From contig NZ_BMQN01000011.1 of NCBI RefSeq assembly GCF_014648135.1, forward strand, positions 38,650-102,649: 64,000 bases of DNA, written 5' to 3'. How positions within the stretch are numbered: the stretch's first letter is position 1; every line of letters starts with the position of its first letter. The notes below the pieces were generated by a model. It saw only the letters and a list, made by a program, of their open reading frames with translations, did no database searches and had not been told where the DNA came from. Shown here piece after piece: positions 47,561 to 56,812 of the stretch. The position numbers and the translations under genes were made by a program. This DNA is from Deinococcus sedimenti. GTDB taxonomy: Bacteria > Deinococcota > Deinococci > Deinococcales > Deinococcaceae.

Positions 47561-50500
47561 ATGTCACTGATCAGCCTGTTCGATGCCGTCACGCCCGCAG
47601 CCCAGCCTGCCCGCAAGGCCAGCCAGGGCAAGGTCAAGAGCAAGGGCGCCGCACACCCCACTCAGGCCGCCCCCGCTGTGGTCACGGCCGATCCAGCGCT
47701 CGAGGCCTTCCGGATGCGCTCCGCGCCGACGTACGCCCCCGCCGCCACTGCCGAACGCTACGGGGTGGAAGCCCTGCCGACCGTCAGTACGGACGCTCGC
47801 CTGAAGGCCAACCAGGCCGTCCGCGACATCCTCGCCCGCGGCGTCACCCCCGCCGACCACGCCGCCCTGCGCGCCTGGAGTGGTGAAGGCGGCCTCGGCG
47901 AGCACAGCGCCAGCACGAGTGCCTTCTACACCCCGGAAGCCCTGGTTCGCGTGGCGTTCAAGCTGTGCCAGCGGATCGGGAGCACCCGGCGCGTCCTGGA
48001 ATTCAGCTGCGGTGGCGGGGCCTTCATCGCCCGCACGCCCATGGGCAGCGAAGTGGTCGGCGTGGAACTCGACGAAACCAGCGCGGCCGTCGCCCAGGCC
48101 CTGCATCCGCACGCGACCATCTGGAACGTCCCGTTCGAGACGTACGCTACGCAGAGTGAGGATGCCCCGTTCGATCTCGTGATCGGCAACCCGCCCTTCG
48201 GCACGCGCGGCGCCCAGGCAAGATTGCACCGCCCCGACCTCCGCCAGGCGCACTGGTACTTCGTCCTCGAAGGCCTGCGCCGCCTCGCTCCCGGCGGCGT
48301 CATGGCCGTCGTCGTGCCGGAGAGCATGCTCCGCCTGGACGGTGACCGCGCGCAGCGGGAGGCCCTGATCGACCTCGCGCACCCCGTCCTGCTCAGCGCC
48401 GTCCCCGAGGGGGCCTTCCGGGCCGCTGGGGCAGGCGTCACCACCGTCCTGATGATCCTGCGCCGCCACGACGCCGGGGTGACCGAAGCCCTGCACGCCC
48501 TGACCAGTGACGAGCAGGCCCAGCTGCGCGAGCACCGCCTGACAGCCAACGGCGCCCTGCGCCAGCTCGTGGACGGTGAAGGCGTGTTCTACCGCAGTGG
48601 GAAAGAGTGGAAGCTCCAGCCCACGTACGAACCGCTCGGCACCCCCCGGCACCAGGCCAAGATCACCGAGGGCCGCTTCGGGGACCCCATGTACAGCGGC
48701 CCGCTGCGCATCGACCAGGACGAACTGGCCAAGTACCTGGACTTCCGGGCGAAAAGCATCCTCACGCTGCCCGGCACGCTCGCCGCCATCCAGACCCTGC
48801 TCGGCGCGGACGTCGAAGCTCGTGCCCGCCAGGCGCGCCCCACGGCCCATCCCATCGCGGACGGCACCATCAGCGCGTGCGGCACGTACCGCTTTCAGGG
48901 CGGGCACTGGCAGTACGGCTCCCACCTGAGCAACCCCGCCGTGCTGAGCGCCCTGAGTGTCGCCCAGGCCGTCACGGCCGCCCGCAGCCGCCACCAGAGC
49001 GCCGCGCGGGACGCGGCCCTGCGCGCCCATGAGGCGCACCTGGTCACCCACGGCGCGTACGACCTCACCCTGCTGCGCCGCGCCGCGAAATCCGCGCCTG
49101 CCCTGCACGCCCTGGTCGAAGCGAACGGGGATGTCCCCGCGCTGCTGCGGGAGGTGTCGGTCAAGGCTCCTCCGATCACGCCGGGCACGGTGGGCGAGGT
49201 CGCCCAGCAGCTCGAAGCATACGGCCTGCTCACGGTGGCCGCCCTCGCCCAGTACGCTCACGTCACCGACGGGGAGGCGGCTGCACACCTGCTTGCCCAA
49301 TACGCCTTCACCGGGCACACCTGGGAGGCCAGCAGCACGTACTACCGGGGTCGCGCGCACGAGAAAGCCCGCCTCGCCGAGACCCTGGCCGCCGATCACA
49401 CCGGCACCGAGCGCCAAGCGCTCCTGCAGCAGGCGCAGACCTGCCGCGAACGCGCCCTGTGGGTGGACATCACGGACATGACGCTCGAAGCGCGCGACCC
49501 GCTGATCCCTGAGCACGTCCTGGCGGACTGGGTGAACGCGAACCTGGGCACCTGCGTGGCGATCAAGCGCAACTCCTGGGACGCCGATGGTGCGCCCGTG
49601 AACCTCATCCAGGCGGTCCGCGGTGAGCACGGCGTCACCCTGCGCCTGCGCAACGCCCTGGACGACGAGCTCGCGCGGCAGGAACGGCAAGCCATCAGTG
49701 CCGGGCGCGTGCGGGAACTGGAGGCCTACCTGAACTTCCGCACGCCGGTCGAACCCGTCGTGAATCAGGACGTGAAGACGCCCGAGCAGATCACCGCCGA
49801 ACGCCACGCGCACCAGGCCCGCGCGGTGCAGTTCGAACGGCAGCTCGCCGCGCACTTCCGCACGTGGCTGCTCGGCAGCGAGCACGTCGGCACGGTGGAA
49901 CTCACCCTGAACGAGCACCGGTACGGCCTGCTGACCGCCACGCCCGACATGCGCCCCCTGACGCTGCCCCGGTACCAGGGGCCGCTCGCGCATCCCTTCC
50001 AGGCCGGGCACGTCCGCACCGCCGCGCGCATGGACGGCGTCATCATGGACTTTTCAGTTGGGCTTGGGAAAACTTTGAGCGCGCTGATGCTGGCTGAACT
50101 GCTTCTCCAGTCCGGCCGGGCGCGCCTCGCGTCGGTGGTCGTGCCGCTCTCCCGTCTCGGGGACTGGGTGATGAACGCCGCCACGGCCCTCCCAGGGTTG
50201 CGGGTCAGCGTGATCGGTGGTGAACCCGTCCGCGCGCCGGACGGCAGTGTCGCGCTGGACGAGGACGGTGAGCCCAGGGTCCTGACCGACACCGGGGACC
50301 GCCGCCGCGCGAAGATCGCCGCGCTGCTGACCAGCCCCCCAGACCTCGTGATCATGACGTATGAGGCGTTCGAGATGATCCCCATGCTCGAAGAGACCCG
50401 CAAGCGCTTCGTGCGGGAGGACGAGACGCTCATGAGCGCACTCGCCACCACGACCACGTTCGACGAGCGGCACCGGAAAATGGGTGGGCACCGCGCGCTC

Positions 50501-52759
50501 GCCACCGCTGAGAAGTTCACGCAGCGGCACCTGGGACGCGTGAAGGTCGCCACGAGCACCGACGTGCCCTTCGAAGCGCTCGGCATCGACGCGGTCCTGT
50601 GGGACGAGGCGCACGCCCTGAAGAACACCTACGCCGCGCCCGCCGTGTACGGCGACAGCAGCCCCAAGTTCCTGGGTGGGGGAGGGGAGAGCAACCGCGC
50701 GCTGGACGGCAATCACAAGGCCCGCTTCGTGCGCGAGCGCGGCGGGTGCACGGTCGCGCTGAGCGCCACGTGGTTCACGAACAGCCCGCTGGAGATCTGG
50801 AACATGCTCTCCCTCGTGACCGACGCCCTGCCCGCGTACGGCATCACGAACGTGCAGGCCTTCACCGCCCGCTTCTGCGTGATCGAACCCCGCCTGATCA
50901 CCCTCCCGGAAGGGGACGTGGAATTCCGCTCGTGCGTCGTGGGCTTCCGGAACCTCGATGAGCTGCGCGCCATCATCGGCCAGCACGTCATCCGGGAGAC
51001 GGAGGACACCTGCCAGATGCACGACCGCGTGGGCATGCCCCTGCCGCCCCTGACCACCGTCGAGCACCTGTTCGATCTGCACCCGGTCGTGCAGGACGCG
51101 TACGACGCGGAGCAGGCCACCATCAGCGAGGCTGAGAGCGACGGGGAGAAGCACCTGTTCTCGATCTTCTCCCGGTTGAGCAAGCTCACCCTGCATCCCC
51201 CGCTGATGAACGTCCAGGCTCCGAATGCCCGCTTCGCCGCGTGCGTCGAGGCGTGCCTGGCCGCGCGCGCCCAGGGGGGCCGGAACGTCGTGTTCATGTA
51301 CACCGGCGGCGAAGGCGGCCTCACGTACACGGCCCTGCGCGATCAACTCATCGCGGCCGGGTATCCCGCCGGTGAAATCGAGATCATCACCGCCAGCACC
51401 CACCAGGGCGGCGAACGCCTCACCGTCGAGCGCCGATTCCGACGTGGCGTCCTGACCTGCGTCATCGGTAGCAGCGTGATCGAACAGGGTGGCAATTACC
51501 AGGGCGCGACCGACCTCCATCACCTTGATTACCCGCATCACCACATGGCGTTCGTGCAGCGCATCGGACGCGGCCGCCGTCAGGGCACCTGGGTGAAGGA
51601 GATCCGCAACCACGTGTACTTCGCCCGGGGCAGCTTCGACGTGATCCGTTTCCAGAACATGATGGGCAAGAAGGGCTGGGCGCAGCAGGTGTTCGACCCC
51701 ACCCTCACCAGCTGCGAGAACACCGACGTGGGCTTCGACGGGGAGGAACTCGCCGTGATGCTCAGCCGCGACCCGGACGCCACCCGGCACGCCATCCGCA
51801 CCAAGCGCGAAGCCCGTCAGGCGGAAAGTCACGCCGCGAGCCTGCTCGCCGACCTCACGGTCATCCGCGAGTACCTCGAAGCGCTCAGCCTGCTGGAGAA
51901 GCGCGACCGGACGGCCCGCGGCCGTGAACACGGCCCGAGCACGCAGGACGTCGCGGGCATCAATCGCCTCGTGACCGCCCTGCGCGGCCTGCACGGTCAG
52001 GTGCAGGCCCTGCGCGCTGCGGCGAACCCCATGGCCGCGCTCACCCGCCTTCAGCAGCCGATCCTATGGGTGGAAGGCCTGCCCATCCACGCCGGGCTGA
52101 CGTTCGAGCACCAGGGCAACCCCGTGACCGTGCGGGACCTGCGCGGTGGCGACACGGGCGTGCGCGTCACGGACGTCGGCGGGAACCTGGACCTCATTGC
52201 GCCCGTGGACCTCGCCAGGGCCCGGCACGTGCAGCCCACCCGCGCGGAGGGCGCGTACGGCGCTGAGGGCCTCACCCGCCTGCGCGCCGAACTTCAGGAG
52301 CGCATCCTGAGCGCCGACGTCGCGCCCCAGGTACCGACTCAGCCTGCGGCGCCCATTCAGCCCGCCCCGGCGCAGGAAACGGCTCAGGTGCCGGAGATCC
52401 AGCCTGTTCCGCTGGTCGCGGCCGCGGACCCGGTGGAGACCACGCCCACCCCGCGCCCCGCGCCCACCGTCCGGACCGCCCAGCGGCCCCCGCTGCGCCT
52501 GCGGTACGGCCTGACCGTCACCGAGCAGCTGCCCACCCGCCCCGCACAGGTGTACGCCATCCAGGGCGACACGCTCACGCCCGGCGCGGTGGACGGGTGC
52601 CCGCTCGTGATCGTCGAGTACCGCGCCGAGCGGGACGTGCGGATGGTCACCCTGGTGTTCCCGGACTCCACCCGCGCGGCGCAGACCCGCACGCTCCTGC
52701 GGCAGCACGACCCCCGAGTCCGTGCCCGAATGGATCAGCTGCTCCTCGCGGCCATCTGA
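47561..52759 (+). CDS. N6-adenine methyltransferase-SF2 helicase fusion (DarB-like)
   Basis: The 1732-residue product has an N-terminal methyltransferase with motif I LEFSCGGGAF near 146 and motif IV NPPF near 209, a long middle region, and a Snf2/SF2 helicase with Walker A SVGLGKT at 832-838, DEAH at 1015-1018 and motif VI QRIGRGRRQG near 1332. Its C-terminal 250 residues end in a small separate domain. The layout is that of phage P1 DarB-type antirestriction proteins and of large plasmid helicase-methylases, with no nuclease domain. It may modify or protect the plasmid DNA during entry. Confidence 0.85.
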   Translation: MSLISLFDAVTPAAQPARKASQGKVKSKGAAHPTQAAPAVVTADPALEAFRMRSAPTYAPAATAERYGVEALPTVSTDARLKANQAVRDILARGVTPADHAALRAWSGEGGLGEHSASTSAFYTPEALVRVAFKLCQRIGSTRRVLEFSCGGGAFIARTPMGSEVVGVELDETSAAVAQALHPHATIWNVPFETYATQSEDAPFDLVIGNPPFGTRGAQARLHRPDLRQAHWYFVLEGLRRLAPGGVMAVVVPESMLRLDGDRAQREALIDLAHPVLLSAVPEGAFRAAGAGVTTVLMILRRHDAGVTEALHALTSDEQAQLREHRLTANGALRQLVDGEGVFYRSGKEWKLQPTYEPLGTPRHQAKITEGRFGDPMYSGPLRIDQDELAKYLDFRAKSILTLPGTLAAIQTLLGADVEARARQARPTAHPIADGTISACGTYRFQGGHWQYGSHLSNPAVLSALSVAQAVTAARSRHQSAARDAALRAHEAHLVTHGAYDLTLLRRAAKSAPALHALVEANGDVPALLREVSVKAPPITPGTVGEVAQQLEAYGLLTVAALAQYAHVTDGEAAAHLLAQYAFTGHTWEASSTYYRGRAHEKARLAETLAADHTGTERQALLQQAQTCRERALWVDITDMTLEARDPLIPEHVLADWVNANLGTCVAIKRNSWDADGAPVNLIQAVRGEHGVTLRLRNALDDELARQERQAISAGRVRELEAYLNFRTPVEPVVNQDVKTPEQITAERHAHQARAVQFERQLAAHFRTWLLGSEHVGTVELTLNEHRYGLLTATPDMRPLTLPRYQGPLAHPFQAGHVRTAARMDGVIMDFSVGLGKTLSALMLAELLLQSGRARLASVVVPLSRLGDWVMNAATALPGLRVSVIGGEPVRAPDGSVALDEDGEPRVLTDTGDRRRAKIAALLTSPPDLVIMTYEAFEMIPMLEETRKRFVREDETLMSALATTTTFDERHRKMGGHRALATAEKFTQRHLGRVKVATSTDVPFEALGIDAVLWDEAHALKNTYAAPAVYGDSSPKFLGGGGESNRALDGNHKARFVRERGGCTVALSATWFTNSPLEIWNMLSLVTDALPAYGITNVQAFTARFCVIEPRLITLPEGDVEFRSCVVGFRNLDELRAIIGQHVIRETEDTCQMHDRVGMPLPPLTTVEHLFDLHPVVQDAYDAEQATISEAESDGEKHLFSIFSRLSKLTLHPPLMNVQAPNARFAACVEACLAARAQGGRNVVFMYTGGEGGLTYTALRDQLIAAGYPAGEIEIITASTHQGGERLTVERRFRRGVLTCVIGSSVIEQGGNYQGATDLHHLDYPHHHMAFVQRIGRGRRQGTWVKEIRNHVYFARGSFDVIRFQNMMGKKGWAQQVFDPTLTSCENTDVGFDGEELAVMLSRDPDATRHAIRTKREARQAESHAASLLADLTVIREYLEALSLLEKRDRTARGREHGPSTQDVAGINRLVTALRGLHGQVQALRAAANPMAALTRLQQPILWVEGLPIHAGLTFEHQGNPVTVRDLRGGDTGVRVTDVGGNLDLIAPVDLARARHVQPTRAEGAYGAEGLTRLRAELQERILSADVAPQVPTQPAAPIQPAPAQETAQVPEIQPVPLVAAADPVETTPTPRPAPTVRTAQRPPLRLRYGLTVTEQLPTRPAQVYAIQGDTLTPGAVDGCPLVIVEYRAERDVRMVTLVFPDSTRAAQTRTLLRQHDPRVRARMDQLLLAAI

Positions 52760-52769
52760 TCAGAAGCTC

Positions 52770-52789
52770 TGGCCCCCAGCAGGGGGCCA
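52770..52789 (+). promoter_or_regulatory. Start-adjacent palindrome 17
   Basis: Arms TGGCCCCC/GGGGGCCA, loop AGCA. Serves ATG 52800. Confidence 0.8.
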
Positions 52790-52799
52790 CGCGGGCATC

Positions 52800-53279
52800 A
52801 TGCACACCTCCACGATCTCCTTCCAGCAGCCCCAGCCGCCCCTGAGCACCACCCTGACCTGCACGCCCGACCCACAGCAGGAGCACATAGCCGACCACAA
52901 CCTGGGGACGCTCACCCCGGACCCCACACCCACCAGCGTGCCCATCCGGGACGGCCTGCACTTCACGCCCGCCTGGAGTGAAGCGGACGAGGCCCGCGTG
53001 CGGATCACATTCCTGGGTTTCACGCCTGAACAGGCCCTGCGGGAAGCGCGGACGGACGTGATGCGCGCCGCGCGCCGCCGGGCCCTGTGCGGTGTCACGT
53101 GGCACGTCCAGCGGGTCACGTGCCGGGTCACGAACGCCGCCGGGGAGGTCCTGGCCTGCCGCACGATCGGCGGGATCTCCAGTGACCTCAGTGGCGGAGC
53201 GCGTGCACAACTGGAAGGCGACCTGACGGGTGAAGCGCTCGCCGAGGCGCGCGACTGGGCCATCCTGGGGCTGAACTGA
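52800..53279 (+). CDS. Hypothetical protein (159 residues)
   Basis: Not recognised. After a Pro/Thr-rich start (to about 50) there is a compact domain with ARVRITFLGFTPEQALREARTD and VTWHVQRVTCRVTN. Directly followed, without a gap, by the GTG of the next gene. Confidence 0.55.
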   Translation: MHTSTISFQQPQPPLSTTLTCTPDPQQEHIADHNLGTLTPDPTPTSVPIRDGLHFTPAWSEADEARVRITFLGFTPEQALREARTDVMRAARRRALCGVTWHVQRVTCRVTNAAGEVLACRTIGGISSDLSGGARAQLEGDLTGEALAEARDWAILGLN

Positions 53280-53531
53280 GTGCCCGGCCAGGACCCGCCC
53301 GGTGACGCCCCCACAACCTTCACCCTGGACGGCCTGAACGCGGGCGACCTGGTCCTCGTGAACGACCGCTGCCCGCACCCGGAATGCCACGGGGAGATCG
53401 GCATCATCGACTTCATGTTTCTTGCGCGGCCCGAGTGCGGCACCCCAGCCGAATACGTGCTGGACATCCGGGGCTTCCTCACGCCCCTCGAACGCGAACA
53501 CTTCGACCCGCTCCCCCCAGCTGATCAGTGA
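53280..53531 (+). CDS. Small paralogous protein 1 (83 residues)
   Basis: GTG 53280 follows the previous stop directly. It contains LDGLNAGDLVLVND, PECGTPAEYVLDIRG and EHFDP, and is clearly related to the protein at 53595 over its whole length. Two Cys/His-type positions (CPHPECHG) hint at metal binding. Function unknown. Confidence 0.6.
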   Translation: MPGQDPPGDAPTTFTLDGLNAGDLVLVNDRCPHPECHGEIGIIDFMFLARPECGTPAEYVLDIRGFLTPLEREHFDPLPPADQ

Positions 53532-53558
53532 TGGCCCACCCGGCTGCCGGGTGGGCCA
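53532..53558 (+). promoter_or_regulatory. Start-adjacent palindrome 18
   Basis: Twelve-base arms TGGCCCACCCGG/CCGGGTGGGCCA, loop CTG. Serves ATG 53569 of a leader mini-ORF. Confidence 0.8.
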
Positions 53559-53568
53559 GGTCGCCGTC

Positions 53569-53595
53569 ATGCCCACACGCACGAGGTTCAGCTGA
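53569..53595 (+). CDS. Leader mini-ORF MPTRTRFS
   Basis: Eight codons and a stop overlapping the next start (TGATG at 53593). Third example of this stop-start design. Confidence 0.35.
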   Translation: MPTRTRFS

Positions 53596-53804
53596 TGCAG
53601 CGACTCACCACCCTGGAGGGCCTGAACGCGGGCGACACCGTGACCGTCGGCCCGCAGTGCCGCATCCTGGAGTGCCGCGGACGACCCGGCCACCTGCAGT
53701 ACATGTACGCCGCGCAACCCGAATTCGGCACCCCGGCGGAGTTCATCGTGTCCGTGGACGGCATCTCGCGGCCGCTCACGCGAACGGACTTCGACCCCGC
53801 CTGA
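53595..53804 (+). CDS. Small paralogous protein 2 (69 residues)
   Basis: It starts MQRLTTLEGLNAGDTVTVGP and shares LNAGD, EFGTPAEFIV and DFDP with the protein at 53280, so the pair arose by duplication. The strands suggest a small beta barrel. Confidence 0.6.
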   Translation: MQRLTTLEGLNAGDTVTVGPQCRILECRGRPGHLQYMYAAQPEFGTPAEFIVSVDGISRPLTRTDFDPA

Positions 53805-53811
53805 CAGCAGT

Positions 53812-53837
53812 GGCCCACCCGGGAGCCGGGTGGGCCA
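53812..53837 (+). promoter_or_regulatory. Start-adjacent palindrome 19
   Basis: Arms TGGCCCACC/GGTGGGCCA, 8-base centre. The ten bases before ATG 53848 (GGTCGCCGTC) are the same as for palindrome 18. Confidence 0.8.
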
Positions 53838-53847
53838 GGTCGCCGTC

Positions 53848-55059
53848 ATGACCTATACCCAGCCCCGTCCGGTCCCCTCCGCCCAGCACGCCCCGATCCT
53901 CCCCGACGACAAGGCCCGCGCCGCCCAACTCTGGGAGTCGGTCAAGGGCACCGCCCTAGAGGACGACTTCCGCCGCGTCAGCCGGGAGCACCCCGACAAG
54001 GACGCCAGCCGCATGCACTACCTGGCGTTCCTGGCGGACATCGAGGGGCTGTTCGCCGCACCTGAAGCGGCCCCGTGGGAAGCGACGCCCCCCGCCCCAG
54101 TCACGCAGCCTGCCCCAGTCACGCAGCCCGCCCTGGTCGCTCAGCCCGAGCCCACCCCAGAGCCCGAGGGACAGCCCGCGCCCGCCGCGGAACCCGCCCC
54201 GGAACTCGAGGCTCAGCCCGACGCGACCCCCGCGCCCGAGGACGGCGCCGCTGACCCCGGCCGCGACGCGCAGGACGCCCCCGCGCCCACCGCCACGCTC
54301 GCCGCCCCGGTGCACAGCGGCCTGATCGCTCAGCTCGCCGGACTGCTCGCCGACGGCGGGGAACTCACCTTCCAGCTGCTCCGCGTCGGGACGGACGTCA
54401 CCATCGGCATCTTCCCCAAACCCCACCCCGGCGAGACGGCCCCCGTGCCGTTCGTGCTCACCGAGACGCCCGACTGGATGGACGCGAACCTCGTGACCGC
54501 CATGCAGGGCTACGCCGGGGCGCGCCGGGATGCCTTCAGCGTCGCCCAGCAGGCCGCGCAGCGTCAGCAGGCCGCGAACAAGAAGGCGACCGACAAGCCC
54601 GCCCCCACCCCCGCCAAGGCGAAAACGAGCGTCCTGACGCTGAAAGCCGCCGAGGGCACCACCCTCAAGGGCACCCTGGGCGGCAAGGACGTGCCCCTGG
54701 TGGTCGGGAAGAACAACGTCCCGCTGGGCGGCACCCTGGAGATTACCGCCACGCACCCCACGTTCGGGGAGGTGAAAAAGACGCTCGGCACGCACTTGAA
54801 CAAGGAGCACGACTTCACCGAGCAGCAGGGCGCGCGCGTCACCGTGAACGTCACCCCGCAGAGTGCGGCGCTCGAAGCCACCAAGGGCGACACGGTCATC
54901 GCCCTGCACCACGGCATCGAGGTCCTGCTCGCGCCCGGCACGTGGGTCGTGAACGCGCAGGCGGCCGAGCACGCCACGGCGAACCAGACGATCACCGTGA
55001 AGGCCGGGAAACCCCAGGTGATCGAGATGACGCTCAAGGAGGAGCAGCGCCTCTTCTGA
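53848..55059 (+). CDS. PRTRC system protein E
   Basis: The 403-residue product has a Pro/Glu/Ala-rich segment (75-150) and then the PRTRC-E core at about 155-260: GLIAQLAGLLADGGELTFQLLRVGTDVTIGIFPKP, TPDWMDANLVTAMQGYAGA. A Lys/Ala linker and a C-terminal beta-sandwich repeat region (TTLKGTLGGKDVPLVVG) are additions beyond the usual length. PRTRC (ParB-related, ThiF-related cassette) functions are not established; it appears on plasmids and in islands. Confidence 0.7.
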   Translation: MTYTQPRPVPSAQHAPILPDDKARAAQLWESVKGTALEDDFRRVSREHPDKDASRMHYLAFLADIEGLFAAPEAAPWEATPPAPVTQPAPVTQPALVAQPEPTPEPEGQPAPAAEPAPELEAQPDATPAPEDGAADPGRDAQDAPAPTATLAAPVHSGLIAQLAGLLADGGELTFQLLRVGTDVTIGIFPKPHPGETAPVPFVLTETPDWMDANLVTAMQGYAGARRDAFSVAQQAAQRQQAANKKATDKPAPTPAKAKTSVLTLKAAEGTTLKGTLGGKDVPLVVGKNNVPLGGTLEITATHPTFGEVKKTLGTHLNKEHDFTEQQGARVTVNVTPQSAALEATKGDTVIALHHGIEVLLAPGTWVVNAQAAEHATANQTITVKAGKPQVIEMTLKEEQRLF

Positions 55060-55065
55060 CAGCCC

Positions 55066-55084
55066 TGGCCCCCTGTGGGGGCCA
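55066..55084 (+). promoter_or_regulatory. Start-adjacent palindrome 20
   Basis: Arms TGGCCCCC/GGGGGCCA, loop TGT. Serves ATG 55095. Confidence 0.8.
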
Positions 55085-55094
55085 CGCGGCCGTC

Positions 55095-55355
55095 ATGACC
55101 CTGCCTCACCTGCACGCCGCCCTCACCCGCACCGACTGGGCCGCCCTCGCCGAACAGAAAGAGGTCCTGGCGAACGAGGTGGCCAGCATCCGCTCCGCGA
55201 GGGCGCTCCTCACCGAGTACGAGTGCACCTCAGCCGCTGACCTGGCCCTCCATCACGCCGACGACCTGGACGGCATCCTGCACTGGCTGGACGCCCTGAT
55301 GGACGCCGCGCAGCAGGACGGGTTTCCCGTCGTGTTCCACACGACCCCCGAATGA
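55095..55355 (+). CDS. Hypothetical helical protein (86 residues)
   Basis: It starts MTLPHLHAALTRTDWAALAE; mostly helical, with LHHADDLDGILHWLDALMDA. Not recognised. It lies between PRTRC E and C, where no standard member is expected. Confidence 0.6.
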   Translation: MTLPHLHAALTRTDWAALAEQKEVLANEVASIRSARALLTEYECTSAADLALHHADDLDGILHWLDALMDAAQQDGFPVVFHTTPE

Positions 55356-55361
55356 CAGTGC

Positions 55362-55381
55362 TGGCCCCCTCCCGGGGGCCA
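55362..55381 (+). promoter_or_regulatory. Start-adjacent palindrome 21
   Basis: Arms TGGCCCCC/GGGGGCCA, loop TCCC. Serves ATG 55392. Confidence 0.8.
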
Positions 55382-55391
55382 CGCGGCATGC

Positions 55392-55619
55392 ATGACGAAC
55401 CCCACCCCCGGTCAACCCCAGGCCCTCAAGCGCGTCTTCAAGTTCGGCGATCAGGTCCTCGACGACCCCAACCCGAACATGACGCCCGAACAGGTCAAAG
55501 GCTTCTACGCCCCGCAGCACCCGGAACTCACCACCGCCGGAATCGGCAGCCCCGTCACGGACCTCAAGGCCGGGACCGTCACCACGGAGTTCATCAAGAA
55601 CTATGGCCGGAAAGGTTGA
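55392..55619 (+). CDS. PRTRC system protein C
   Basis: The 75-residue product matches the compact PRTRC-C family along its length: LKRVFKFGDQVLDDPNPN, MTPEQVKGFYAPQHPELTTA and a closing GRKG. This is the strongest PRTRC match in the window. A small ORF (55603) overlaps its 3' end. Confidence 0.85.
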   Translation: MTNPTPGQPQALKRVFKFGDQVLDDPNPNMTPEQVKGFYAPQHPELTTAGIGSPVTDLKAGTVTTEFIKNYGRKG

Positions 55620-55755
55620 GCCGTGCCGACCGCCGCTCGTGCTGGACGTGCCCCGTCAGGGGCCGTCCGGGGCACTCGACGCGCTGCGCCGCGCCCTGAA
55701 GTCCACGCGGGGCGCGCCCGAACCGAGGCCCGCCCAGGTCCCCCTGCTGCCGTAG
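55603..55755 (+). CDS. Short ORF in -1 frame ahead of PRTRC F copy 1
   Basis: The 50-residue product starts MAGKVEPCRPPLVLDVPRQG and ends QVPLLP; its codons have excellent third-position GC, so it is translated. It overlaps the end of PRTRC C. The F reading frame continues 29 nt after its stop in the -1 frame. It is either a separate peptide or the N-terminus of F joined by frameshifting. Confidence 0.5.
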   Translation: MAGKVEPCRPPLVLDVPRQGPSGALDALRRALKSTRGAPEPRPAQVPLLP

Positions 55756-55784
55756 GCCACACCACCCCAGTCCTGCCGCGCGCC

Positions 55785-56774
55785 GTGCCCTCCCTGGCCG
55801 GCGTGCGGCCCCTCGTGCTGCAGGCGGACCTGGACGCCGCCGAGCGGATGTACGAGGAAGGCCTGCTCAACGACCCCGTCCCGCTCGTGACCCCGTTGCT
55901 GGGTACCGTGCTCCCGGACCCCGGGCCGGACGGCCCGCTCGACCAGCGCCTCCAGCGCGCCCTGAGCGGCGTGCGCACGGACGGCTGGACGCTGAACGTG
56001 CAGAACGAACGCGGCCTCCTGCACTTCCGGGGGGAGACGGACGTGTCGTGCATGGTGGACCTGCACCGCCTGCACGCGGCCCTGTGGCCCGTGGACCGGC
56101 ACCTGCTGCCGGGCCTGCTGTTCGCGCTGGAGGTCGGGTCGAGCCGCGTCACGCCCGTCGTGGGCCCGCACTCGGCGGCCGCCATCTGCGAGCAGCACTT
56201 CAGTCTGGAGCACCTGGCGGAGTACGGGCTGCCTGACCGCCTGGACCGGCCGGACCTGGTCCTCACGGAACGGGACGCCATGCGCGCCGCGCGTCGCCTC
56301 GGCATTCCACACGGGCAACAGGTGCAGGACGCGCTGCCCTGGCCGTACTTCCGCGCCCTGCTGAGCCTGGAGGACACCCTCGCGCGCCTGGAGCGCGTGC
56401 TGCCCCGGATGCCCGCCCTGGGTCCCCTCCTGACGCTCCTGCCGGAGTTGCGCGCCGCGGACGACGCGTTCCTCCCACCCACCGACGACGAGTGGAGTGA
56501 CGTCGTGCAGGACCCCATCCCGCACACGCTGCTGACCGTGACGGGCCGCGAGGACGACCTGAGCCTGGACACCGTGAACGAGTTCCTTCAGAACCACTGG
56601 GAGTGCGGGAACGTCAGCCCGCAGTGGTGCGTGCAGGTCGGCCTGAATGGAGAGGGACACGACCGGCTCGCGGCGTACCTCCAGCACGCGCCGAGGGTCG
56701 CGCAGCTCGCCGCGCAGTGCGTCGGCGTGCTCGACTTCGCCAACCGGAGCCTCCCCGCCCGCAGGCGCACTTGA
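55785..56774 (+). CDS. PRTRC system protein F, copy 1
   Basis: The product of about 329 residues contains RPLVLQADLDAAERM, ARRLGIPHGQQVQDALPWPYFRAL and LLPELRAADDAFLPP, features of PRTRC F. GTG 55785 is a working choice; the ORF is open back to 55623 but that part is the shadow of the short ORF. Coding character in this frame extends a little above the GTG (HTTPVLPRAVP), so the true N-terminus is unsure. Paralogue of 57775. Confidence 0.6.
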   Translation: MPSLAGVRPLVLQADLDAAERMYEEGLLNDPVPLVTPLLGTVLPDPGPDGPLDQRLQRALSGVRTDGWTLNVQNERGLLHFRGETDVSCMVDLHRLHAALWPVDRHLLPGLLFALEVGSSRVTPVVGPHSAAAICEQHFSLEHLAEYGLPDRLDRPDLVLTERDAMRAARRLGIPHGQQVQDALPWPYFRALLSLEDTLARLERVLPRMPALGPLLTLLPELRAADDAFLPPTDDEWSDVVQDPIPHTLLTVTGREDDLSLDTVNEFLQNHWECGNVSPQWCVQVGLNGEGHDRLAAYLQHAPRVAQLAAQCVGVLDFANRSLPARRRT

Positions 56775-56780
56775 CAGGCG

Positions 56781-56802
56781 TGGCCCACCCCGGGGTGGGC
56801 CA
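56781..56802 (+). promoter_or_regulatory. Start-adjacent palindrome 22
   Basis: A perfect loop-less palindrome, TGGCCCACCCC/GGGGTGGGCCA. Serves ATG 56813. Confidence 0.8.
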
Positions 56803-56812
56803 CCCGACGGGC

